Shown piece after piece: positions 1-7,449 of a DNA stretch of 36,788 nucleotides. The stretch is from an uncultured Eubacteriales bacterium (GTDB lineage: Bacteria; Bacillota; Clostridia; Christensenellales; Borkfalkiaceae): contig CATJZR010000035.1 of assembly GCA_949745625.1 (NCBI GenBank), forward strand, positions 1 to 36,788, read 5' to 3'. The position numbers were made by a program, and so were the translations under genes. The first letter of the stretch is position 1. Each line of letters opens with the position of its first letter. A model generated the notes under the pieces. That model saw nothing but the letters and a program-made list of their open reading frames with translations, ran no database searches and was not told where the DNA came from.

Positions 1-725
1 ACTTCTACGCCCTTGCGGCGTGTTTTGTTGTGCTGGTAACTACCATAATCGCGTCGCGGGTGCCGTTCGGCAGTGTAATGCGCTCGATAAAGGCAATAAT
101 CGTTCTGCTTATTTTTACCGCCGTTCTAAATTTGTTTTTCCACGGCGGCGAGCATCTTTTGGTTCAGTGGGGCATAATAAAAATTTACCGCGAGGGAATA
201 ATATTTACGGTATTTTTCGTGTTCAGACTGTTTTTCCTCGTAATGGGCTCGGCGCTGCTTACGCTTACGACAACACCGGTGGAACTTACGGACGGAATAG
301 AAAGCCTGCTGACGCCGCTCAAATGGGTACGTTTCCCGGTGCACGAACTTGCGCTCATAATGTCAATCGCGCTTCGGTTTATACCGACGCTTATCGACGA
401 AACCAACCGTATTATTTCCGCGCAGAAGGCGCGCGGCGCAGACTTCGAAAGCGGAAATATTTTCAAGCGCATAAAGGCTATCGTTCCCATACTCATCCCT
501 TTGCTTATCAGCGCGTTCAGGCGCGCTGAGGAACTTGGCGACGCAATGGATGCCCGCTGCTATTCGGGCTCGAAAAACAGAACCAAATATAAAAAGCTTA
601 AATTCGGCTGGCGCGACATAATAATCGTTTTGTTGTTCGCCGCGTTGATTACGGGTGTGGTATTGCTTAATATTTATGCGCACCGCATATTCCCCGCAAT
701 ATACGAATATATAAGGTTAAGCTGA
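1..725 (+). CDS. ecfT: Energy-coupling factor transporter transmembrane protein EcfT (5' partial)
   Basis: The reading frame is open from base 3, so the gene starts upstream of the window and about 241 residues are visible. EcfT is the membrane scaffold of ECF vitamin/metal importers. It couples the two ATPases (EcfA/EcfA') to a substrate-binding S component. Several hydrophobic helices are visible, plus the two coupling-helix motifs of the family: Ala-Arg-Gly in QKARGADF and the second as AMDARCY, where Cys replaces the more usual Gly. A basic stretch precedes a last membrane helix. The TGA stop overlaps the truA ATG (TGATG), so the two genes are co-translated. ecfA genes normally lie just upstream, outside the window. 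The substrate cannot be read from EcfT alone. Confidence 0.9.
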   Translation, partial: FYALAACFVVLVTTIIASRVPFGSVMRSIKAIIVLLIFTAVLNLFFHGGEHLLVQWGIIKIYREGIIFTVFFVFRLFFLVMGSALLTLTTTPVELTDGIESLLTPLKWVRFPVHELALIMSIALRFIPTLIDETNRIISAQKARGADFESGNIFKRIKAIVPILIPLLISAFRRAEELGDAMDARCYSGSKNRTKYKKLKFGWRDIIIVLLFAALITGVVLLNIYAHRIFPAIYEYIRLS

Positions 726-1471
726 TGAGATACGCGTTGCTTTTATCTTATGACGGCACGCATTACGGCGGTTGGCAGATACAGAAAAACACCGTTACCG
801 TACAGCAGAAGCTTGCCGCCGCGCTCGAGGAAACTCTTGGCAGTAAGATTGCCGTTACGGCAAGCGGAAGGACGGATAGCGGCGTGCATGCAAGGGCGCA
901 GGTCTGCCACTTTGATGCACAGACGTCAATTCCCGCCGAAAAGCTTGCCGACGCGCTCAATGCACGGCTTCCTGACGATATAAGCATTTTGCGGTCTGTC
1001 GCCGCACCCGAGGGCTTCGACGCGCAGTCGGGCGCAAAGAAAAAAACCTACTGTTACAGGATTTATCTTTCTCAGCGCAGGCAGCCTTTAAAGGACAGGT
1101 ATTTCGTACAGATTAAATACGGCGTCGATTTGCCAAAGCTTTTGCAGGCGGCGGCTATGTTCGAGGGCGAGCACGATTTCAAGGCGTATTGTGCTGCGGG
1201 CTCGCAGGTAAAAACCACCGTGCGCAGGATTTACGGAATAGAGGTAAAGACGGACGGAGACGACGTTGAGATATACGTCACGGGCAACGGCTTTTTGTAC
1301 AATATGGTTCGCACGCTTGTGGGGACTATGCTTTATTACGCTGCGGGCAGGCTCGAAAAAGAGGATATTGACCGTTCGCTAAGCGAGGGCGACAGAAACA
1401 GAGTTGGTAAAACCATGCCCGCTAAGGGGCTTACGCTCGAAAGCGTAGATTACGGGTTAAAGCTTTTTTAA
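725..1471 (+). CDS. truA: tRNA pseudouridine(38-40) synthase TruA
   Basis: TruA converts U38-U40 of the tRNA anticodon stem-loop to pseudouridine. The protein has 248 residues, the normal length. It begins with the family signature YDGTHYGGWQIQ (residues 9-20) and carries GRTDSGVHA with the catalytic aspartate at Asp51. Further conserved blocks are KKKTYCYRI and GNGFLYNMVRTLVGT near the C terminus. The ATG overlaps the stop of ecfT by one base, an arrangement (ecfA-ecfA'-ecfT-truA) that is common in Bacillota. No separate ribosome binding site is needed if translation is coupled. The gene ends 74 bp before the next one. Confidence 0.97.
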   Translation: MRYALLLSYDGTHYGGWQIQKNTVTVQQKLAAALEETLGSKIAVTASGRTDSGVHARAQVCHFDAQTSIPAEKLADALNARLPDDISILRSVAAPEGFDAQSGAKKKTYCYRIYLSQRRQPLKDRYFVQIKYGVDLPKLLQAAAMFEGEHDFKAYCAAGSQVKTTVRRIYGIEVKTDGDDVEIYVTGNGFLYNMVRTLVGTMLYYAAGRLEKEDIDRSLSEGDRNRVGKTMPAKGLTLESVDYGLKLF

Positions 1472-1545
1472 CAATAATTTCACCTAAATGTTTTAATATC
1501 GCCATTAACGGAAAATATAATAATAGTAAAAACAACGGAGATTAT

Positions 1546-2376
1546 ATGGATTTTTTCAAATACACGTCTATTGCCGTAGAGTTTGCACCCAAGGAGCTAT
1601 GGGTGCAGCTCCTTCTCGGCGGACTATGCTTTGCCATAGTGTTTATATTCGAAGCTATAGCATTGTATACGATAGCGGTAAGGAACGGCTATAAAAACAA
1701 ATGGATGGCGTTTATTCCATTTTTCAATACCTACTATATCGGCGTGTGTTCCGAGAAAAACAGGTTTTATAACGTAAGCACTAAAACAATAGGTCTTGCT
1801 ACGGCTATTTTAGAGGTCGTGCTGGTGGGGCTTTATACTTTTTCTTTGGTATCAAGTACGCTGATAGACCCCTACCTCGTCGAGGTGGAGGACACCTATT
1901 TAGGAATGTCGGTTATAACCTATCAGATAAACGTCGACGCGGTGCCCGAAAATTTGAAATGGGCTGCCTGGGTGTTTATGTATATGGACAGATATATTCT
2001 GAGAATATTTAACCTCATTTTCATTATTCTCGATATGATACTGCTTATCTGCTTTTTCCAGACTTACGCCAGCCGCCGATACGTTCTCTTTGCGGTCACG
2101 AGTATTCTGTTCCCCATAATGGGTATTCTGTTCTTTATAGTCCGCAATAACAAGGGAGTCACCTATAAGGACTTTGTGCGTGCCGAGCAGGCAAAGCAGT
2201 ACGAGCAGTATCAGCAGTACCGCCAACAGAATTATAACAACCCATATAATCAAAACAATAATCAGAACCCTTATAACCGCAACAATTCCCAAAGCGGAAG
2301 CGACCCGTTTGACGGGCTCGGCGGTACGGGAGGCAATGCGGGCGGTGACCCGTTTGACGATTTTGATAAAAAATAA
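1546..2376 (+). CDS. Unknown multi-pass membrane protein with Gln/Asn/Tyr-rich tail
   Basis: I do not recognise the 276-residue protein. About four hydrophobic segments are visible (roughly residues 24-45, 80-100, 147-170 and 175-193). A loop containing NGYKNKWMAFIPFFNTYYIG resembles a motif seen in several uncharacterised clostridial membrane proteins. The last 65 or so residues are low complexity: QYEQYQQYRQQ, then Asn/Pro/Tyr-rich repeats, then Gly-rich sequence with DPFD twice. The ATG is chosen because GGAG sits 5 bases upstream (aacggagattat). A TATAAT at 1516-1521 could be its promoter, but the -35 is weak. A clear terminator follows, so it is probably a single-gene transcript. The function is unknown. 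Confidence 0.8.
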   Translation: MDFFKYTSIAVEFAPKELWVQLLLGGLCFAIVFIFEAIALYTIAVRNGYKNKWMAFIPFFNTYYIGVCSEKNRFYNVSTKTIGLATAILEVVLVGLYTFSLVSSTLIDPYLVEVEDTYLGMSVITYQINVDAVPENLKWAAWVFMYMDRYILRIFNLIFIILDMILLICFFQTYASRRYVLFAVTSILFPIMGILFFIVRNNKGVTYKDFVRAEQAKQYEQYQQYRQQNYNNPYNQNNNQNPYNRNNSQSGSDPFDGLGGTGGNAGGDPFDDFDKK

Positions 2377-2382
2377 AATTAA

Positions 2383-2406
2383 GGTGCGTGTATGCGCACC
2401 TTTTTT
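2383..2406 (+). terminator. Rho-independent terminator
   Basis: The stem GGTGCG/CGCACC encloses a short loop and is followed directly by six T. It lies 7 bp after the stop of the Gln/Asn-tail membrane protein and just before the mnmE promoter. Confidence 0.85.
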
Positions 2407-2407
2407 A

Positions 2408-2443
2408 TTGCGGAAAAACCGATAAAATGTTATAATCGGTTCT
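2408..2443 (+). promoter_or_regulatory. Sigma-A-type promoter of mnmE, predicted leaderless start
   Basis: The -35 TTGCGG (2408-2413) and perfect -10 TATAAT (2431-2436) are separated by 17 bp. Only 7 bases separate the -10 from the mnmE ATG at 2444. Transcription should therefore start at or next to the A of the start codon. There is no Shine-Dalgarno sequence in between. Confidence 0.7.
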
Positions 2444-3748
2444 ATGGATATTATATCGGCAATAGCGACGGCTGCGGGAGTAGGCGGTGTGGCTATAATA
2501 AGACTGAGCGGAAGCGGCTGTCTGGATTTGGCACAAAAAATGTTCAAGCCCTTCGGCAAAACTGCGGTGAGAGATTTCATACCCAACTTAATGTATACGG
2601 GCAGCATAGACGGCGGCGACTTCGAGGATTACGGAATGTGTGTGTATTTCAAGGGACCGAAGTCGTTTACCGGTGAGGACACTGTCGAGTTTCACTGTCA
2701 CGGCGGGGTGCAGATTACGCGCGGTTTGCTTAAAAGAACGCTTCTGCTCGGCGCGCGGCTTGCGGACAGGGGCGAGTTTACCAAACGCGCCTTCGTAAAC
2801 GGCAAGCTGTCGCTGTCTTCGGCAGAGGGTATGATAAATATGATTAACGCCGACAGTCTTGCCGCATTGCGTGCGGGAAGTATGCTTTATGGCGAAAAGC
2901 TGACTGCGGAAATAAAAGATATACAGCAAAGGCTTACCGATATTTTGGCGCGTATTGCCGTGGATATAGACTATCCGGAGGAGCAGAGCGATGACGGCTT
3001 TGCCGAGGTGTGTTCGCTGGTAGCCGAGCTTTCGTGCAATCTCGATGCACTGGCTTCGACCTATGACACCGGCAAAAGAATAAAAAACGGCGTTACCGTT
3101 GCGCTATGCGGAAAACCCAACACGGGCAAAAGTTCTATTTTAAATGCGCTTTTAGGTTACGACAAGGCGATAGTTTCCTCTCAGGCGGGGACCACCCGCG
3201 ATGCGGTAGAGGGCGAAACGGAAATAAACGGGGTCAAGTATAATCTTATAGATACCGCAGGTATCCGCTCCCGTGCAGGCGAAGTAGAAAGCATGGGAAT
3301 AGAACGCGCAAAAAAAATTATTTCGTCTGCAGATTTAATTCTTTCCGTTACCGACGGAAGCGGAAAAGCGGAAATCGGCGAATGTAGCGGGCCAGTGATA
3401 GAGGTTTTCAATAAATGTGACGTGAACAGTCCGAAAGGACATTTCGACGTTGCGGTTTCCGCAAAGACCGGTGAGGGTATAGAGCAGCTTAAAAAATTGA
3501 TATCCGAAAAGTCGGTCGGGGAAACTGCGCTTGATAAAGCCTATATTATAGAAGAGCGGCATTACGATGCGCTCAGGCGGGCAAACGGTGCGTTGAAGTC
3601 TGCGGTTGCAAACTTAGACGGGCTTTCGCCGGATATGCTCTCAATCGATTTAAAGGACTCTTGGGACGCGCTCGGCGAAATTACGGGAGAAACGGCCAAC
3701 GAGGAAATTATAAGCACCGTATTTGCAAAATTCTGCGTCGGCAAATAA
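2444..3748 (+). CDS. mnmE: tRNA modification GTPase MnmE (TrmE)
   Basis: MnmE, working with MnmG, installs the carboxymethylaminomethyl group on wobble U34 of certain tRNAs using tetrahydrofolate-derived carbon. The 434-residue protein shows the N-terminal folate-binding domain (start DIISAIATAAGVGGVAIIRLSG). A helical domain follows, then the inserted G domain with G1 GKPNTGKSS at about 223-231, DTAGIR and NKCD. It ends in FCVGK, the family's C-terminal Cys-x-Gly-Lys motif (CIGK in most). Length is slightly short of the usual 450-460, but all motifs are present. It is not next to mnmG, rnpA or yidC as in many Bacillota. It is followed 40 bp later by holA, which has its own promoter. Confidence 0.97.
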   Translation: MDIISAIATAAGVGGVAIIRLSGSGCLDLAQKMFKPFGKTAVRDFIPNLMYTGSIDGGDFEDYGMCVYFKGPKSFTGEDTVEFHCHGGVQITRGLLKRTLLLGARLADRGEFTKRAFVNGKLSLSSAEGMINMINADSLAALRAGSMLYGEKLTAEIKDIQQRLTDILARIAVDIDYPEEQSDDGFAEVCSLVAELSCNLDALASTYDTGKRIKNGVTVALCGKPNTGKSSILNALLGYDKAIVSSQAGTTRDAVEGETEINGVKYNLIDTAGIRSRAGEVESMGIERAKKIISSADLILSVTDGSGKAEIGECSGPVIEVFNKCDVNSPKGHFDVAVSAKTGEGIEQLKKLISEKSVGETALDKAYIIEERHYDALRRANGALKSAVANLDGLSPDMLSIDLKDSWDALGEITGETANEEIISTVFAKFCVGK

Positions 3749-3752
3749 CCGC

Positions 3753-3788
3753 TTGATTTTTTTGATATAAAATGTTAAACTTTAACCG
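3753..3788 (+). promoter_or_regulatory. Promoter of holA, predicted leaderless start
   Basis: The -35 TTGATT (3753-3758) is followed after 17 bp by TAAACT (3776-3781), with an extended -10 TG at 3773-3774. Exactly 7 bases separate the -10 from the holA ATG at 3789, the same spacing as at mnmE. No Shine-Dalgarno sequence is visible. Confidence 0.55.
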
Positions 3789-4763
3789 ATGAAATTTACC
3801 GAGCTTAAAAACGACTTGCCTAACGGCGCAAGAAGCATATACCTTCTCGAAGGCGACGACGCGTATTTTCGTATGAAGGGCGAAGATATGATAAAGTCTG
3901 CATTCGTGTCTATGCCCGAGTTGAATTTTACCGTAATGGACGGTGCCGCTCTCAAAGGCAACGCCCTTACGACGCTTGTTTCCGCAATAGAAAGCGTACC
4001 GTTTATGTCTGAAAAACGGCTCGTCAAGGTTACGGAATTTCACCCGAGCGACGCCGAATATGAAAAATATCTTAAAAAGACTTTTGATAATTTTCCTCAC
4101 GAAACTATTTTGCTTATAGTAAATTCCGAAGGTAAAAAAGGCGTAGAGTTAAAGCGCAAGGCGTGCGTTACGTTTGTAGACTGTAACTGTGCCGACGAGG
4201 AAACAGTTGCAAAATGGGCATATATAACGCTTAGAAACGCAGGCGTTTCCGTATCCGTCGAGGTGTGCACTTTAATAGCGCGGTATTGCCGCTGCAACAT
4301 GTCGCGCGTTGCACTTGAAGTCGAGAAAATAATCGACTATAAAAAAGAGGGCGAGCTGACGCGGGCAGAGGCGGACGCGCTTGTTTACAAGGACAACGAT
4401 TATAGAATTTACGAAATGACCAACGCCGTTGCCCGCCGCGATTTTGATACGTTTTCCGCAATCCAGACGGAGCTTTGTCGAAAATCCGGCGATGAAACTG
4501 CCGTGCTGTCGGGGTTGTTTTCGTACTTTAAAAATTTACTTACCGTGTTCGAGTCGGGCGGTAGCGACAGGCAACTTTCCGAGCTGCTTAAAATGAAAGA
4601 ATACGGCGTAAAAAAAAGCCGAGAACAGGCGCGCGCAATAGGCGCCGACAAACTTAAAAATTTGACGGCGGAAATTTATTCCGCTTTGACGGAGATAAAG
4701 TGCGGCAATCTAACGCCGCAAAGCGCCCTTCAAGCGGTAAACTGTAAAATATTTTTCACTTAA
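3789..4763 (+). CDS. holA: DNA polymerase III delta subunit HolA
   Basis: The delta subunit is the wrench of the clamp loader that opens the beta sliding clamp during replication. At 324 residues it has normal length for the Bacillota (YqeN) type. It shows the N-terminal YLLEGDDAYF block, a central region with VDCNCADEETVAKW and NMSRVALEVEKIIDY, and the C-terminal helical collar with SGLFSYFKNLL. The family diverges strongly, so the call rests on this set of blocks and overall length. The ATG lies 7 bases after a promoter -10, so the mRNA is predicted to be leaderless. A strong terminator follows the gene, so it looks monocistronic. Confidence 0.9.
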   Translation: MKFTELKNDLPNGARSIYLLEGDDAYFRMKGEDMIKSAFVSMPELNFTVMDGAALKGNALTTLVSAIESVPFMSEKRLVKVTEFHPSDAEYEKYLKKTFDNFPHETILLIVNSEGKKGVELKRKACVTFVDCNCADEETVAKWAYITLRNAGVSVSVEVCTLIARYCRCNMSRVALEVEKIIDYKKEGELTRAEADALVYKDNDYRIYEMTNAVARRDFDTFSAIQTELCRKSGDETAVLSGLFSYFKNLLTVFESGGSDRQLSELLKMKEYGVKKSREQARAIGADKLKNLTAEIYSALTEIKCGNLTPQSALQAVNCKIFFT

Positions 4764-4770
4764 AGTAAAA

Positions 4771-4797
4771 TAAAGCGTATGAAACGCTTTATTTTTT
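4771..4797 (+). terminator. Rho-independent terminator after holA
   Basis: TAAAGCG pairs with CGCTTTA around a TATGAAA loop and is followed by a run of six T. It lies 7 bp after the holA stop. Confidence 0.85.
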
Positions 4798-4810
4798 CTT
4801 TTTTAAATTA

Positions 4811-4816
4811 TATAAT
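4811..4816 (+). promoter_or_regulatory. Probable -10 element of the cdaA promoter
   Basis: TATAAT stands in the AT-rich gap between the holA terminator and cdaA, 31 bp before the cdaA ATG. The -35 position (4788-4793, TTTATT) is poor and overlaps the terminator, so only the -10 is convincing. Confidence 0.4.
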
Positions 4817-4847
4817 ATTTAATGTAATTTATTGTCGGAGAATAGCG

Positions 4848-5672
4848 ATGGCGCAATGGGAAGTAATTAAACAGAATATAATAAACAATTTCGGCAACGG
4901 GTTTGCAGACAGATGGTTTACCTACGTATTACAGCTTATATTGTTTTCTATTTTGTACTATCTTATATTCAAGGTGCTAAGAAACAACAAGGCGGATAAA
5001 TTCGTCGGAATAATCGTGTTTTTTATAGTGCTTATGGGGGTTGCCGTTGCATTCTCGGATAATTTAAATCCCGGATTTATGTTCATAATCGTCGCAATGA
5101 TTGCGCTTTTGGTGTTTACAATGTACCATACGGAAATCAAGCGTTCTCTGCTTGACGCAGGCGTCAAAAAGAGTAAGGCGGAGCCCGTAACCGTAACGGG
5201 GGTCGAGCTGATTATGGACGAAATTGTCCGTGCGGTTCAGAATATGTCAAAAAACGATATCGGCGCGCTTATGGTTCTTTCCAACGACAACCTGCCCGAC
5301 GGAATTATCGAAAGCGGCACTAAAATCAATGCGCAGATAACATCGCAGATGATAGAGGCTATTTTCTATCCCAAAGCACCGCTGCACGACGGCGCGCTCG
5401 TTATAGAGGGAAATAAGCTTTACGCCGCAGGCTGCTTTTTGCCGCTTGCGCAGGACGAAAGATTGCCAAAGGAAATGGGTAGTCGCCACCGCGCCGCACT
5501 CGGTGTAACGATGGTGGCAAGCGTAACCGCGATAGTCGTTTCCGAAGAAACGGGAATTATTTCCATAGTGAAAAACGGCGTTATCAAAAAGAAGTATGCC
5601 GACGCAACCGATATAAAGGAAGCGCTCAGCGATTATTACTGGTCCGATTTAACTGCGGAATCCGTTATTTGA
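4848..5672 (+). CDS. cdaA: Diadenylate cyclase CdaA
   Basis: CdaA makes the second messenger c-di-AMP from two ATP and controls potassium and osmolyte balance and cell-wall homeostasis. The 274-residue membrane enzyme has about three N-terminal helices (residues 25-95). The DAC/DisA_N domain follows, with the catalytic DGA motif at Asp181 and RHR at 213-215 (GSRHRAALG). I place the start at ATG 4848 because CGGAG lies 9 bases upstream and the protein then begins in the family style. An in-frame ATG at 4779 would run through the holA terminator. In most Bacillota the next genes are cdaR and glmM. Here only a short CdaR-like stub follows and glmM is absent. Confidence 0.95.
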   Translation: MAQWEVIKQNIINNFGNGFADRWFTYVLQLILFSILYYLIFKVLRNNKADKFVGIIVFFIVLMGVAVAFSDNLNPGFMFIIVAMIALLVFTMYHTEIKRSLLDAGVKKSKAEPVTVTGVELIMDEIVRAVQNMSKNDIGALMVLSNDNLPDGIIESGTKINAQITSQMIEAIFYPKAPLHDGALVIEGNKLYAAGCFLPLAQDERLPKEMGSRHRAALGVTMVASVTAIVVSEETGIISIVKNGVIKKKYADATDIKEALSDYYWSDLTAESVI

Positions 5673-5684
5673 CAGGTGAATTAA

Positions 5685-5792
5685 ATGAAAAAGTTCGGTA
5701 AATTTTTAAAAGATTTTTTCACTAAGAATATCCCCGTAAAGCTGCTTGCCCTGGTGCTTGCCGCGCTTACGGTGTTGTTTATAAATATATAG
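5685..5792 (+). CDS. 35-residue membrane-anchor peptide resembling the N terminus of CdaR (YbbR)
   Basis: An ATG 12 bp after the cdaA stop, preceded by AGGTG, opens a 35-codon frame ending in TAG. The peptide starts MKKFGKFLKDFF, continues NIPVKLLALVLAALTVLF, and stops after INI. This matches the short basic segment plus single helix with which CdaR (YbbR) proteins begin. CdaR binds and regulates CdaA through repeated extracytoplasmic YbbR domains, and none of those is encoded here. The next in-frame codons after TAG give no YbbR-like sequence, so this is not a simple point nonsense mutation. It may be a genuine small CdaA partner or the relic of a deletion. Confidence 0.55.
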   Translation: MKKFGKFLKDFFTKNIPVKLLALVLAALTVLFINI

Positions 5793-5798
5793 CGCTCT

Positions 5799-5831
5799 GC
5801 CCGCATCGCGGATTGATAACGCGATGGGGGC
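5799..5831 (+). other. GC-rich hairpin between the cdaR-like stub and lysC
   Basis: GCCCGCATCGCG can pair with CGCGATGGGGGC (one mismatch) around a GATTGATAA loop. There is no T-run after it (AATTTACTG follows), so it is not a classical terminator. It could still end or process the cdaA transcript. The remaining leader up to lysC is 67 bp and shows no riboswitch-sized structure. Confidence 0.45.
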
Positions 5832-5898
5832 AATTTACTGTTATAGTAACTGTTATGCGACAAAATTCATATCTTGTAATAGTAAAGGTTGATGTGCA

Positions 5899-7218
5899 AT
5901 GTCGGTAAAGGTATGTAAATTCGGCGGAACGTCTATGGCGGACGCCAATATAATCAGAAGCGTAAAAAGCATAGTCGAAAGCGATTCGGAGAGGCGTTTT
6001 GTCGTCGTGTCTGCGCCAGGTAAAAGATTTTCGGGCGATAAAAAAATTACCGATTTGCTTTTTGCATGCCATAAAGAGCTTGTTAAAATCGGAAGTTGCC
6101 GAAAAAGCTTTTCGGCGGTTCGTTCGCGTTTTACGGATATTGCCGCACAGCTTGGGCTTAATGTCGATTTAAATAGCGTACTTGACTCAACGCTTGAAAG
6201 GATAGAGCGCGAAAAAAGCGAACAGTTTACCGCTTCGCGCGGGGAATATCTATGCGGTCTCGTCATAGCGGAATACCTCGGCATGCCTTTTATTGACGCA
6301 GAGGACGTTATTTTCTTTAATGATAACGGCACGCTTAACGCCGAAAAATCGTATCGCGCGGTTGCTGCTGCGTGTAGAGAGGGCAGGGCTGTCGTACCCG
6401 GCTTTTACGGCGTTGACGAAAACGGAAAAGTGAGGACCTTTTCCCGCGGAGGTTCGGATATTTCAGGCGCGGTAGTCGCGCGTGCGGTGAACGCGTCGCT
6501 TTATGAAAACTGGACGGATGTTTCCGGCTTTCTAGCGTGCGACCCGCATATAGTAGACAGTCCCGCACCCATAGAAGCGCTGTCGTATAAAGAGCTGCGC
6601 GAGCTCAGCTATATGGGAGCAAACGTGCTACATGCGGAATCGATTTTTCCGGTGCGCAAGGCAAATATTCCAATTCAGATAAAAAACACCTTTCGTCCCG
6701 AAGATACGGGCACGACTATCGTACCGACATCGCGGTATATGCCGAGCGGCAGAATTGTAACGGGCATCGCTGGCAAAAAAAGCTTTACCGTAATTTATAT
6801 AGAAAAATCGCTTATGAATTCGGAAATCGGCTTCGTACGCAAGGTACTTTCTTTGGTGGAAGCCGAAAACGTGTCTGTCGAGCATATCCCTACGGGGATA
6901 GACACGATGTCTCTTTTGATTGAGGACGGCGAATTGACCGAGCTTAAACTTGGCAGAATACTCGAAGGGATAAAGTGCGAGGTCGAGCCGGATATTATCA
7001 GGGTAATGGAAAATATCGCGCTTGTTGCAACGGTTGGCCACGGAATGTCTTCTTCCGTAGGTACCTGCGCGCGGCTGTTCAAGGCCATTGCGGAGGCTGA
7101 AATAAGTATAAAGCTTATCGATATGGGTTCGAGTGAGCTCAATATCGTCGTAGGCGTTAAAAATGAAGATTACGAACGCTGCATAAAGTCGATTTATAAC
7201 GAGTTTTTCGGCGGTTGA
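5899..7218 (+). CDS. lysC: Aspartate kinase (monofunctional, two ACT domains)
   Basis: Aspartokinase phosphorylates aspartate, the first step to lysine, diaminopimelate, threonine and methionine. The 439-residue protein starts with VCKFGGTS (motif at 7-12) and has VVVSAPGKR, FSRGGSDISGA and ENWTDVSGF in the kinase domain. A C-terminal regulatory part follows with two ACT-like units (around 290-360 and 370-435, the latter with VATVGHGMSSSVGT). This is the single-polypeptide form without a homoserine dehydrogenase domain. AAAGG lies 10 bases before the ATG. The 106-bp leader is too short for a lysine riboswitch. The gene heads a close-packed set with a small membrane protein, thyA and folA. Confidence 0.95.
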   Translation: MSVKVCKFGGTSMADANIIRSVKSIVESDSERRFVVVSAPGKRFSGDKKITDLLFACHKELVKIGSCRKSFSAVRSRFTDIAAQLGLNVDLNSVLDSTLERIEREKSEQFTASRGEYLCGLVIAEYLGMPFIDAEDVIFFNDNGTLNAEKSYRAVAAACREGRAVVPGFYGVDENGKVRTFSRGGSDISGAVVARAVNASLYENWTDVSGFLACDPHIVDSPAPIEALSYKELRELSYMGANVLHAESIFPVRKANIPIQIKNTFRPEDTGTTIVPTSRYMPSGRIVTGIAGKKSFTVIYIEKSLMNSEIGFVRKVLSLVEAENVSVEHIPTGIDTMSLLIEDGELTELKLGRILEGIKCEVEPDIIRVMENIALVATVGHGMSSSVGTCARLFKAIAEAEISIKLIDMGSSELNIVVGVKNEDYERCIKSIYNEFFGG

Positions 7219-7227
7219 GGTGGTTTA

Positions 7228-7449
7228 ATGGTATTACTTGCTGGTGACGTAACCAAGGGACAAGTTGTCGCTCTGATTTTGCTTTGCGTGGTGCTGTTTC
7301 TTTTTATAGTATTTGACATTTATCTCGTGCTATCGTTGCGAAGAAAAAACAAAAAGCTTGTCAATCGTTCGGGGCCTGTTTCCGACGACAAAAGAGGGAC
7401 AAGCACTCTTGAAGATAAAACCGACGCGTCGGAAACGGAGAACTTATGA
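7228..7449 (+). CDS. Small single-helix membrane protein, unknown
   Basis: This 73-residue protein has one clear membrane helix (about residues 12-36, VVALILLCVVLFLFIVFDIYL). A basic segment RRKNKK follows, then an acidic and Ser/Thr-rich cytoplasmic tail by the positive-inside rule. GAGGTGG precedes the ATG by a few bases. It follows lysC by 9 bp, and its TGA overlaps the thyA ATG, so it is a real, translationally coupled operon member. No family is recognisable and its position gives no clear functional hint. Confidence 0.75.
   Translation: MVLLAGDVTKGQVVALILLCVVLFLFIVFDIYLVLSLRRKNKKLVNRSGPVSDDKRGTSTLEDKTDASETENL

Noticed and set aside
1900..2607. 235-codon open frame on the minus strand opposite the Gln/Asn-tail protein and mnmE start
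   Set aside because: It spans a terminator, a promoter and two well-supported + strand genes, and its composition is that of an antisense shadow.
4779..4847. In-frame upstream start extending cdaA by 23 residues
   Set aside because: It begins inside the holA terminator and upstream of the likely -10, and ATG 4848 has a CGGAG site.
5793..5898. Lysine riboswitch upstream of lysC
   Set aside because: The leader is about 106 bp and contains only one simple hairpin, too small for the lysine aptamer. No terminator/antiterminator pair is seen.
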